From an uncultured Rikenella sp. (GTDB taxonomy: Bacteria; Bacteroidota; Bacteroidia; Bacteroidales; Rikenellaceae), in contig CANQXP010000007.1 in assembly GCA_947627885.1 (NCBI GenBank), positions 1 to 64,000 on the forward strand: DNA of 64,000 nucleotides. Reading direction: 5' to 3'. Position numbers and translations under genes: made by a program. The stretch's first letter is position 1; the number at the start of each line of letters is the position of its first letter. This document shows positions 47,237-56,169 of this stretch, in pieces. Below the pieces are notes generated by a model that saw only the letters and a list, made by a program, of their open reading frames with translations, ran no database searches and was not told where the DNA came from.

Positions 47237-47641
47237 TTCCTACTATCTGCCACTTCAATCGTCAGTTTCTCCCGTTCCATTCTGTAATACCGCATCGTCT
47301 CGGCGGCGATCTCGTCCAGCCACTCCTGCCTGGTCTGCGTCGCACCGGGGATATGCACCAGAATCAGGTCTTCGGCCATCAAGCTGCCGACGCCCTTTCA
47401 GGCTCGATACGAATTTTCCGTCCCGGTAGGAATCCACCGTAGCATCCTCCGTGAAAAGCAGCACCTGCGCCTCCACATCTTTGGTGTCGGCCAGATTCGA
47501 AAAGTTATCCACCAACTCTTTCAGGGCGACCCTATCTGCGATTTCCGATTGCGGAACTTGCGCCGAAGCCGTGAACCAACCGGCCGTCAACCCTATGATC
47601 GTCATTACCAATGCTTTCATCGCGTTTCGTTTCTTGTTCAA
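47188..47641 (-). pseudogene. SnoaL/DUF4440-like composite remnant with signal peptide
   Basis: N-terminal SnoaL-like frame (47255-47641) and frame-shifted DUF4440-like segment MAEDLILVHIPGATQTRQEWLDEI. Confidence 0.55.
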
Positions 47642-48603
47642 TCGATCAGGTCATAACCGCCGAAACGTTCCTGCGTTTGCTCCAGCGTCATATTGAAATA
47701 GCGTTTTTCCTTGTCGAGCGCACGTATTGCCGCCATCTCCTCCTCCGAAAGCGAGAAATCGAAGACAGAGATATTCTCCCGGATATAGTCGGGATTATCT
47801 GTTCCGGGAATCACCGAGAATCCCTCCTGAATATGCCAGCGGATAATCACCTGCGCGGCGGTCTTGCCGTGTCCTTCGGCGATCCGGTTAATGACAGGAT
47901 CGCGCAACAATTCGCCGTTGCTCTCACGGCCTCCGAGCGGGAACCAGCATTCGAGCACGATATTGCGCATCCAGAGCTTCTCCTGCCAATGTTTACGCTG
48001 GGCGTAGGGGTGGCACTCGATCTGCATGGCGGCGGGCTTGACGGTCATCTGAGCATAGAAATCGTCGAACAAAGCGTCGTTGTAATCGAAATTGCTAATA
48101 CCGATCGCACGGACTTTGCCCTGCGCCACCGCTTTCTCCAACTCTTTCCAGCAACCCATGTAGTCGCCGACGGGCTGGTGCAGGTAAACCATATCGATAT
48201 AATCCAGACCCAGACGGGCGAGCATCCGGTCGATGGCCGGCAGCGTCTTGCCTTCGCCGTACTCGTTGGGCCACAGTTTGGAAGTGATCCAGATCTCCTC
48301 CCGCGGGATACCGCTCTCCTTTACCGCCCGTCCCACGCTGCGTTCGTTCTGATAGGCATGTGCCGTGTCGAAATGGCGGTATCCCGCTTTCAGGGCCGTC
48401 AGTACGGCGTTCTTCGTGCCGCCGCCTTCCGGGAGCTTAAACGTTCCCAGTCCGAACTGCGGCATCCGTACCCCGTTATTCAGCGTCAGCAGAGGTACGT
48501 TCGAAGCCGTTGCATTCGCCCCCGTTTCCGGTTCGGCGGTCTGCGCCGAAGCCGCTGTCCAACAGCCGGCTGTCAAGGCGATCGTTGCCATCCATGTTTT
48601 CAT
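47638..48603 (-). CDS. Aldo/keto reductase with N-terminal signal sequence
   Basis: MKTWMATIALTAGCWTAASAQ; LNNGVRMPQFGLGTFKL; DYIDMVYLHQP; IGISNF. Confidence 0.92.
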   Translation of the reverse strand: MKTWMATIALTAGCWTAASAQTAEPETGANATASNVPLLTLNNGVRMPQFGLGTFKLPEGGGTKNAVLTALKAGYRHFDTAHAYQNERSVGRAVKESGIPREEIWITSKLWPNEYGEGKTLPAIDRMLARLGLDYIDMVYLHQPVGDYMGCWKELEKAVAQGKVRAIGISNFDYNDALFDDFYAQMTVKPAAMQIECHPYAQRKHWQEKLWMRNIVLECWFPLGGRESNGELLRDPVINRIAEGHGKTAAQVIIRWHIQEGFSVIPGTDNPDYIRENISVFDFSLSEEEMAAIRALDKEKRYFNMTLEQTQERFGGYDLID

Positions 48604-48752
48604 GATATGTGATTGTTTGATGCAAATATATCCGGCTTCGTCCGTTCGGTTCGTATACGTTTTACCCCGAAACTTTCACATATTTCCTCATTTATGGGGA
48701 AACGGGCATTCGCGAATGCGAAAAAGAAATATGTATCAGGAATTCATTATAT

Positions 48753-49679
48753 TTGTTCGGGGCAGAAATAGGAGTACAACAGATGGAATCTTCGAAGTTC
48801 GCACAGCAAATGCAGGACTGCCCGGATCGGGAAGTCCGGCGCGATTACCGTGAAAACGACGTGCTGTTGTTCAATACGATAGCGGACAGATGCAAGCCGT
48901 CCGACTTTATCGGGAAATACCATATCCATATTCTCTGCAATGGCGGAAAGGCGCAGTTTCGCTTCGGGGAACGGGAATTCCGGATCGCGAAGGACGATCT
49001 GGTGATCTGGCAGATGAGTTCCGAGATCAGCGACGTGCTCTACTCCCCTGATTTCGACGCCGACTTCCTGCTGGTATCCTATGATTTTCTCGGACAGTTC
49101 AACCCCGAAATGGTGTGGGCCATCAAAGGCTTCGTATTTATCAAGCTCAACCCCGTGTTCCCGCTGACCCGGGAAGAGCGGGCGCTGTGCGACGGCGACT
49201 TTGAACAGTTCCGGATGCGGCTCTCCGGAAGCCATATCTTCCGCACGGAGGTGATCGGACGGTTGTTGCAGATATTCCTGTTCGATATGTGGGAAATCTA
49301 TTCCCGAGAGATCGAACACGTCAAGGCCGGCGACACCACCGCCCGTATCTTCCTGCGGTTTCAGGAGTTGGTCGGCCATCACTGCAAACAAGAGCGCGAG
49401 GTGGCCTTTTACAGCGACAAGCTCTGCATCACACCCAAGTACCTCTCGGAAGTGTGCCGCAAGGTCAGTAACATCTCAGCCTCCGAATGGATCACCTATT
49501 ACATGCGCCACGAACTGGTGAAGCTGCTCGACGATACCAGCCAGACGCTGATCGAACTCTCGGAAAACCTCGCTTTCGCCAGCCCGTCCCACTTCAGCCG
49601 GTATGTCAAACGGCTGCTGGGCGTGTCGCCGTCGGAATACAGGCGGGAATCGGAAAAGAAACATAAAAAAAGCCGGTAA
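48753..49679 (+). CDS. AraC-family transcriptional regulator
   Basis: C-terminal double HTH (KYLSEVCRKVSNISASEWI...IELSENLAFASPSHFSRYVKRLLGVSPSEYRR). Confidence 0.93.
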   Translation: MFGAEIGVQQMESSKFAQQMQDCPDREVRRDYRENDVLLFNTIADRCKPSDFIGKYHIHILCNGGKAQFRFGEREFRIAKDDLVIWQMSSEISDVLYSPDFDADFLLVSYDFLGQFNPEMVWAIKGFVFIKLNPVFPLTREERALCDGDFEQFRMRLSGSHIFRTEVIGRLLQIFLFDMWEIYSREIEHVKAGDTTARIFLRFQELVGHHCKQEREVAFYSDKLCITPKYLSEVCRKVSNISASEWITYYMRHELVKLLDDTSQTLIELSENLAFASPSHFSRYVKRLLGVSPSEYRRESEKKHKKSR

Positions 49680-49733
49680 TATCGATCGCCGGCTTTATAC
49701 ACGTCCCCCGGTTTTTCTTTGTCAATTGAAACC

Positions 49734-50516
49734 TTAGCCGTCTTTCGTCCGTTTTACGATCCGGATGCTCGCCTCGTAGAGCAGCCACATCGGCAGGGCC
49801 ACCAGCGAGAGCGTGAACACGTCGGAAGTCGGCGTGATCACCGCCGCCACGACAAGAATGATCACGATCGCGTGCTTGCGGTACCGGCGCATGAAATCCG
49901 CCGTGAGGAAGCCTAGCCGCGCGAAAAGCCAGCACAGGATCGGGATCTCGAACACGATCCCCATACACAGCGACATCAGCATCAAAGTGGAGATATACGA
50001 ATCGAGGGTTATGAGATTCTCTACCTCTTCACTGACCTGGTAAGTGCCCAGGAAGCGGAACGTCAGCGGGAAGATCAGGAAGTAACTCGACAGCACGCCC
50101 GCCAGAAACATCGCGTAGCTCCATCCCACTACCCGCACGGCATATTTCCGTTCCTTGGCATAAAGTGCCGGGGAGACGAACCGGAACAGCTGGTAAAGGA
50201 TATAGGGCGACGCACACAGGACTCCGGCGCACAGGGCCGCTTTCATGTGGATGACGAACTGCTGCGCCAGGCCGGTATTGATCAACCGCACCTGGAAATC
50301 TTCGGCCACGCTTCCGGTCAAAGCGGCGATCCGTCCGAGAAGCCTGTAGGTGACGAATCCCTCCTCTTTCGGGGCGAGGATGACCGAGAAGAGGGTCTCT
50401 TTGAAACAGAAGGCCGCCACGCCGAACACGACGCTCACGGCGGCGATCTTCACGATCGTCGCCCGCAGCGCGTCGAGGTGCTCCCAAAAAGATTGCCGGT
50501 CGGGGTTCGGTGCCAC
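49734..50516 (-). CDS. tatC: Sec-independent translocase TatC
   Basis: FWEHLDALRATIVKIA; TatC TM pattern; adjacent tatA. Confidence 0.95.
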   Translation of the reverse strand: MAPNPDRQSFWEHLDALRATIVKIAAVSVVFGVAAFCFKETLFSVILAPKEEGFVTYRLLGRIAALTGSVAEDFQVRLINTGLAQQFVIHMKAALCAGVLCASPYILYQLFRFVSPALYAKERKYAVRVVGWSYAMFLAGVLSSYFLIFPLTFRFLGTYQVSEEVENLITLDSYISTLMLMSLCMGIVFEIPILCWLFARLGFLTADFMRRYRKHAIVIILVVAAVITPTSDVFTLSLVALPMWLLYEASIRIVKRTKDG

Positions 50517-50519
50517 CGG

Positions 50520-50711
50520 TTACTCCTCTTTTTCCGCGGGTTCTTCGCCCGCCTGGTCGATGCCGTTCATCCCCTCTTTGAACGAGCGGACGCCTTTGCC
50601 GATGCCTTTCATCAGTTCGGGGATCTTCTTGCCGCCGAAAAACAGTAATACTACGAGTGCGATCAGCAGGATCTCCTGCATGCCGATGCCGCCGATAAAC
50701 AGTGGAGTCAT
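50520..50711 (-). CDS. tatA: Sec-independent translocase TatA
   Basis: [45 protein letters not shown]. Confidence 0.95.
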   Translation of the reverse strand: MTPLFIGGIGMQEILLIALVVLLFFGGKKIPELMKGIGKGVRSFKEGMNGIDQAGEEPAEKEE

Positions 50712-50713
50712 GG

Positions 50714-51226
50714 TTATTTACGAATTAAAAAGTTAACAACAGCCCAGCCGCCGAATACTTGGAGCAACATGCCGGGCAGCCCGACACGGAAATCCTGTAT
50801 GGCGGCGTAAAAGTCGTCTTTCATCGCCCATTCGCCCAGCGTGCCTGCCACCTGATAGGCCAGCACGACAGCGGCGAACAGCGGAACCGATACCCGTTTG
50901 AAATGCGATGCCGTGAATCCGGCGATAACGGCCAGCAAAACCGATTTGAATAAAATCGCCGGCAAAGCAGCCGTCGGCGGCATGCCGAACAGCACCGAGT
51001 TCACCAGCGGCGAAGCGAGGGCCGTCAGCAGGCCCATGCGCCAGCCGTACTTATAGGCCCCGATGAGCGTGAAAAAATAGATCGGCAGCATCGTCGGGCC
51101 GCCCAGACGCACAGTATGGCACAACTGGGGCAACAGGAGGTTCCCGATCAAGAACAGCGCGGCTGTCCAATAGGTTTTCGCATGGTTGTACTCCAGCGAA
51201 TAGAGTCTTACGGTCGTTGTTCCCAT
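50714..51226 (-). CDS. Membrane protein, ECF-transporter S-component-like
   Basis: Multiple TM helices; [41 protein letters not shown]. Confidence 0.6.
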   Translation of the reverse strand: MGTTTVRLYSLEYNHAKTYWTAALFLIGNLLLPQLCHTVRLGGPTMLPIYFFTLIGAYKYGWRMGLLTALASPLVNSVLFGMPPTAALPAILFKSVLLAVIAGFTASHFKRVSVPLFAAVVLAYQVAGTLGEWAMKDDFYAAIQDFRVGLPGMLLQVFGGWAVVNFLIRK

Positions 51227-51253
51227 ATGATTTCGATTTTGTATGATACTTGG

Positions 51254-51682
51254 CTATTTCGGCGAGGCCGCGATAAATTCCTCGATCTGTTCCAGACAGG
51301 CTTCCGGCGTTGCGGCGTCGGCGCATCGCTCCTCCAGCGGGCACGACCCCGTTTGCGTCCGGTTCAGGATCTGCGGCACTTCCAGCGTATAACTTGTCCG
51401 AATGCCCGCCGCTCGTAAAAACGCGAGGGCCGGACTGCTGACCACATCGGCGAATACTTCCGCCGCCCCGCCCAGGATCATCAATGCCGCAGCCGCCTTG
51501 CCCACCACCTTGTCCGCGATAAAAACTCCCGCCAGAAACCCCGGCTCCTCCCTGAACAAACGGTACAGGTCTTTCACGCCACGCTCGCGGAACACGCGCA
51601 TCTCGTCTCCGTTGCGAATCACGAGGGAACACTGTTCCTCAAACAGACAACCGATTACCTTTTCCCGTTCTTTATCGTCCAT
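51254..51682 (-). CDS. DUF1893-domain protein
   Basis: CSLVIRNGDEMRVFRERGVKDLYRLFREEPGFLAGVFIADKVVGKAAAALMILGG. Confidence 0.8.
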   Translation of the reverse strand: MDDKEREKVIGCLFEEQCSLVIRNGDEMRVFRERGVKDLYRLFREEPGFLAGVFIADKVVGKAAAALMILGGAAEVFADVVSSPALAFLRAAGIRTSYTLEVPQILNRTQTGSCPLEERCADAATPEACLEQIEEFIAASPK

Positions 51683-51697
51683 AATCCTATCTATCCG

Positions 51698-53113
51698 TTA
51701 AAATTCCCGTCCTTGTTTCAGGTCTTCCACAAACTTGTCGATACGCTGCATCTGCGCGGGGATGTCGATGTTCTGCGGGCAATGATGCACGCACTGGTTA
51801 CAGCCGATGCAGTGGTTCGCCTGCCGCAGGCGCGGCACCGAACGGTCGTAACCGACCAGAAATGCTCGACGCGCCCGGCGGTAGGAGGCGTCCTGCGACG
51901 AAGAGGGCATGTTCCCCTCGTTGATGCACTTGTTGAAATGGAGCAGGATACCCGGAATATCCAGCCCATAGGGGCAGGGCATGCAATATTTGCAGTCGTT
52001 GCAGGGTATGGTCGGATAACGGAGCAGTTGCTGCGCCGTCTCTTCCAGAAACTCCCGGTCGGCGTCAGTCAGCTCTTCGAGCGGGGCGAAGGAACGCAGG
52101 TTGTCCTGCAGATGCTCCATGTAGGTCATCCCGCTCAGCACGGTCAGCACGTCCGGGAACGACCCGGCGAAACGGAACGCCCACGAAGCCACGCTCCGCT
52201 CCGGTTCGCGCTGCCTGAGCTGCGCGGCGATATGGTCGTGGACGTTCGAGAGGCGCCCCCCCAGCAAGGGTTCCATGATAACGGCCTGAATGCCCCGTTT
52301 CTGCAACTCGCCGTAGAGATACTCGGCGTCGGTATTGCGGGTATTCACCTCTTTGGCATGCTTCCAGTCCACATAATTGAGCTGGATCTGCACGAAGTCC
52401 CAATGGTATTTCTCCTGCTGCGAAAGCAGGTAGTCGAACACATTCACGTCACCGTGATAGGAAAATCCCAGGTTGCGGATACGGCCCGCCCTGCGCTCTT
52501 CCAGGAGGAAATCCAGCATTCCGTTCTGGATATACCGCCCTTCGAAGTCGGCCATGCCGCTGCCCATACCCACCCCGTGGAGCAACAGATAATCGATATA
52601 ATCCACCTGCAATTCCCGGAACGAGTTGCGGTACATGGCCATCGACGCCTCGCGGCTCCAGGTCGAAGGTGCGAAATTCGACAACTTGGTGGCGATGAAG
52701 TACCGGTCGCGCGGATGGCGCTTCAGGGCGATGCCCGTGGCCCGTTCCGAGCGGCCTCGGCAATAGGCGGGCGAGGTGTCGAAATAATTGACCCCGTGTT
52801 CCAGCGCGTAATCCACCAGGCGGTTGATCGTCTCCTGATCCAGACCGGGATTCTGTCCGGCTTCTCCGCTCAGTTCCGGCCAGCGCATACATCCGTACCC
52901 CAACAGCGAAACCCGGTCGCCCGTCGAGGCGTTGGTGCGGTAAGTCATCCGGTCTGTCGGTATCTCGTCCTGCGCCGTAAGGTTACCGGCAGCGGGATTA
53001 TTCTTCAGGTCGCAGCCGGCCAGTGCCGCGGCCGACACGGTGGCAGCCCCCGCACCGAGGCGTTTGAGGAACTCACGGCGGTCTATGGCTGTTTTGTTAT
53101 CTTTTTCTTTCAT
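51698..53113 (-). CDS. Tat-exported aldo/keto reductase with C-terminal 4Fe-4S motifs
   Basis: RREFLKRLGAGAATVSAAALAGC; AKR body; CNDCKYCMPCPYGLDIP and CIGCNQCVHHCPQNIDIP. Confidence 0.93.
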   Translation of the reverse strand: MKEKDNKTAIDRREFLKRLGAGAATVSAAALAGCDLKNNPAAGNLTAQDEIPTDRMTYRTNASTGDRVSLLGYGCMRWPELSGEAGQNPGLDQETINRLVDYALEHGVNYFDTSPAYCRGRSERATGIALKRHPRDRYFIATKLSNFAPSTWSREASMAMYRNSFRELQVDYIDYLLLHGVGMGSGMADFEGRYIQNGMLDFLLEERRAGRIRNLGFSYHGDVNVFDYLLSQQEKYHWDFVQIQLNYVDWKHAKEVNTRNTDAEYLYGELQKRGIQAVIMEPLLGGRLSNVHDHIAAQLRQREPERSVASWAFRFAGSFPDVLTVLSGMTYMEHLQDNLRSFAPLEELTDADREFLEETAQQLLRYPTIPCNDCKYCMPCPYGLDIPGILLHFNKCINEGNMPSSSQDASYRRARRAFLVGYDRSVPRLRQANHCIGCNQCVHHCPQNIDIPAQMQRIDKFVEDLKQGREF

Positions 53114-53124
53114 GGGTTTCTGAT

Positions 53125-54648
53125 TTAGATAGCCCGATGCAGTTCGTGTCCTTCGACGTAAATGGCGCTGAAAGGCCGCGCCGGGCAGAGGTTCTCGCAG
53201 GCGCCGCAGCCGATGCAGCGTTCGGCGTTCACCGCCGGGATTTTCGGCGAATCCGGATTGTCCGGGTCGGAGGCGACCATCGTAATGGCCCCCGACGGAC
53301 AATGGCGGGCGCAGTTGCCGCACTCCACACCGTCCGTGAGCGGTACGCAATTCGCCCTTACCCACACGGCATGTCCCACCTGGATCGCCGACTTGTCGGC
53401 AGGCGTGATTTTCAGTATCGCCCCCGCGGGACACACCTCCGAACACTTGGTGCATTCGGGACGGCAATATCCACGCTCATAGGACGATTCGGGCTGCATC
53501 AGGGTCTCCAGCTTTCCCGAAGGACGCAGCACGCCATTCGGGCACACCGACACGCAAAGCTGGCAGCCCGTACAACGTTGCGCCATATGGCGCAGTCCCT
53601 GCGCTCCGGGCGGCACGATGGGCGTCGTCCGCCTTGGAATTTTCTTATCGGCGATCACAGCCAATCCTCCGTCCACTTTTTTCTCTTGCGCGCGGACGAC
53701 CGAAGTGGCGGCCAGCACCCCCACTCCCGTAAGAAAACTGCGGCGGGCGGCATCAATCTGCCGCTCGTCCACGCGAGATCCCGGATCGTTTGCGGCCTTC
53801 GGTTTCAGCCGTTTCGTCCGCAGCCGGTAATGCAGCGCATCGTGTTTGCACGTGCCGACGCAGTCCATACAGGACACGCACCGGGAATAGTCGATCCGGT
53901 GATTTCTGGCGTTGATGCACGATGCCTTGCATTTGCGGGAACAGAGCGTACAGCCGTTGCATTTCTCCGTGTCGATCACCGGACGGAACAGGGAATAACG
54001 GGCAATAAATCCGAGCACCGTCCCGACCGGGCAGACCGTGTTGCAATACGTGCGGCCGTTGCGCCAAGCCAACACGGTCAGCACGACGAAACTGACGGCT
54101 GCAACAATGAAAACAGGCAAGCTCTTCAGCCATACTTCCGTCTGATAGAAAGCATAGCTGTCGGCCCGCTCCGCCATGTAAGCCAACAGGTTATTGCCCC
54201 AACTCCAAACGGGAGCGAACAGATTGGAAGCGATCCGCCCGTAGGCGCTGTACGGAGCGAGTAACTCGACCAACGAACCGACACCTGCGGCCAACGCGAT
54301 GACGAACACGCCTAACACCCCATAGCGTAGCCACGACAAGGCCGGGGAGTACGAAAAGCGGTATTTTCTCTTCTTCCGCCGTCCGCTGACCCACGACACC
54401 GCATCCTGCATCACCCCCAACGGACAGATCACCGAACAATAGACCCGGCCGAATAGTCCGGTCAGCACCACGAGAGCCGCCACCACACCGAGATTGACGG
54501 CAAGCACGGCGGGCAAAAACTGTATCTTCGCCAGCCAACCGAACCACGCGTGGATCGTCCCCGTAAAGTCCAGAAACAAAAGCGTAATCAATGTAAAAAA
54601 CACCGCGGCCAGCGCTATTCTTATTTTTCGCAGCATATTCCGGATCAT
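53125..54648 (-). CDS. NapH/NapG-like 4Fe-4S membrane protein with internal Tat-like motif
   Basis: N-terminal TM helices and CX2CX2C clusters; AARRSFLTGVGVLAATSVVRAQ; C-terminal ferredoxin clusters. Confidence 0.88.
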   Translation of the reverse strand: MIRNMLRKIRIALAAVFFTLITLLFLDFTGTIHAWFGWLAKIQFLPAVLAVNLGVVAALVVLTGLFGRVYCSVICPLGVMQDAVSWVSGRRKKRKYRFSYSPALSWLRYGVLGVFVIALAAGVGSLVELLAPYSAYGRIASNLFAPVWSWGNNLLAYMAERADSYAFYQTEVWLKSLPVFIVAAVSFVVLTVLAWRNGRTYCNTVCPVGTVLGFIARYSLFRPVIDTEKCNGCTLCSRKCKASCINARNHRIDYSRCVSCMDCVGTCKHDALHYRLRTKRLKPKAANDPGSRVDERQIDAARRSFLTGVGVLAATSVVRAQEKKVDGGLAVIADKKIPRRTTPIVPPGAQGLRHMAQRCTGCQLCVSVCPNGVLRPSGKLETLMQPESSYERGYCRPECTKCSEVCPAGAILKITPADKSAIQVGHAVWVRANCVPLTDGVECGNCARHCPSGAITMVASDPDNPDSPKIPAVNAERCIGCGACENLCPARPFSAIYVEGHELHRAI

Positions 54649-55331
54649 TTATTGGAAAACCCTTGTTTTTGCAGCCAGTTCCCGATCATGGCACGGCACT
54701 CCGGCACGCTCCGGTCCGAGACAGAAGGACCTTCGATCACACGGGCGTTTTTCTCCAGCTCTGCGATGGTCTTCACGGACTGCGAAAAGCGGCTGCCGCC
54801 GTGCGTGACAAACGGGATGACGGTCTTGCCGCTGAAATCGTATTCGTCGAAAAAAGAGTAGATCGCCATCGGCATGTCGGCCCACCAATTAGGATAACCC
54901 ACAAAGATCACGTCGTAATCTTTCAGGTTTTCGATATGCGTTGTGAGCTTCGGACGCCGGTTCGCTTCCCCCTCTCTTTTGGCTTCGTCGATCAACGCCC
55001 GGTGCGGGCTCGGGTATTTTTTGGAGGTTTCAATGGCGAACAGGTCGCCGCCCGTCGCTTCGGCAAGGATCCGGGCCACGTATTCCGTATTCCCGTACAG
55101 TTTCCCGTCTGCAACGACGCGGCTGGCGCCCGACGAAGCATCAACTCCATCCGGCTCCGGCCAGGTGAAATAGGTCACGAGCACTTTACCCTCCGCTTTT
55201 GCAGCCTTAACCGGGCCCACCGTTTGCAGGGAGATACTTTCCTCAGCTTTGGTATTTCCCGGATTCAGAACGATCGCCGCCGCCAGGAAAGCCAGCCCGA
55301 CGATTCCGATGATCGGATAATTTCTTTTCAT
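54645..55331 (-). CDS. Exported flavodoxin
   Basis: Signal peptide MKRNYPIIGIVGLAFLAAAIVLN; VLVTYFTWPE...YDVIFVGYPNWWADMPMAIYSFFDEYDFSGKTVIPFVTHGG. Confidence 0.9.
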   Translation of the reverse strand: MKRNYPIIGIVGLAFLAAAIVLNPGNTKAEESISLQTVGPVKAAKAEGKVLVTYFTWPEPDGVDASSGASRVVADGKLYGNTEYVARILAEATGGDLFAIETSKKYPSPHRALIDEAKREGEANRRPKLTTHIENLKDYDVIFVGYPNWWADMPMAIYSFFDEYDFSGKTVIPFVTHGGSRFSQSVKTIAELEKNARVIEGPSVSDRSVPECRAMIGNWLQKQGFSNK

Positions 55332-55662
55332 ATAGTTTTCCTTTACGATTACAGCGCAAAACTACCGGATACCCCTGTCTGCATTCTTATCCGCATTACC
55401 ACTATATTTACCAATATTACAGAATGAATAAAAAAGGGGCGTATGTCTCCATACACCCCGGCACACCAAGTTTTTAGCTCAGTCACTCCAGACTCTCTCC
55501 ATCCGACGTATTGGGCGTTGGCTGCCTATGCCGCGCCGGTCTTTATGTTCTATCTTTAGATCTTTTTAAAGATGCTTTCGAAAAGGGTGGGAGAAATGAT
55601 GTTAATACTTAGTTCACCTGATATTTCCTTGACATAGTATGTAATGACCCAGTAGTTTTGTG

Positions 55663-55701
55663 GACAGACGGGGCGGAGGAAATTCCTCCGCCCCGTCTGT
55701 C
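55663..55701 (-). terminator. Perfect 17-bp stem hairpin downstream of mob remnant
   Basis: GACAGACGGGGCGGAGG-aaatt-CCTCCGCCCCGTCTGTC. Confidence 0.75.
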
Positions 55702-56088
55702 TTATTTTTCCGGTTTCTGAACGGTGACTTTATGCTCCTTTTGCCACTGGCGGAACTCTTTTATCAAAGCTACTACTTGCTTTATCAATTGTTCCAGCTT
55801 CAGGGTTTCGGCCGTGAGTTTGTAGAGGAAAGCCAGCGTTTTCTTCTCCCCGTAGATGGAGTGGATCGCCTTTACGCACTGGTTGTAGTTGTTTCCTATC
55901 GCCCTGAATTGGGAATAAAACTCGGTCAGCCGGACGTAAAAATCGTAGGTGTTCTTGTCCTTCGTGATAACCGTAAAATCTCAACCGAATATCCTTGCCC
56001 GGATAAAATCGGCTGCGTTGCGGGCCTGCGTTCTTCGGAACATGGCCAGGAATTTCTCGTTGTCCGCATCGTTCAACTTAACTTAGTA
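55702..56088 (-). pseudogene. Mobilization protein (MobA-like) remnant, premature stop
   Basis: VKLNDADNEKFLAMFRRTQARNAADFIRARIFG*DFTVITKDKNTYDFYVRLTEFYSQFRAIGNNYNQCVKAIHSIYGEKKTLAFLYKL. Confidence 0.7.
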
Positions 56089-56169
56089 ACGATGCGTCCG
56101 GGGGTCGGCAAGGACTTTCCGTCCCGCCGGATTGCGGAGATAATTCTCTTAACAAAACAAAAAACCGCA

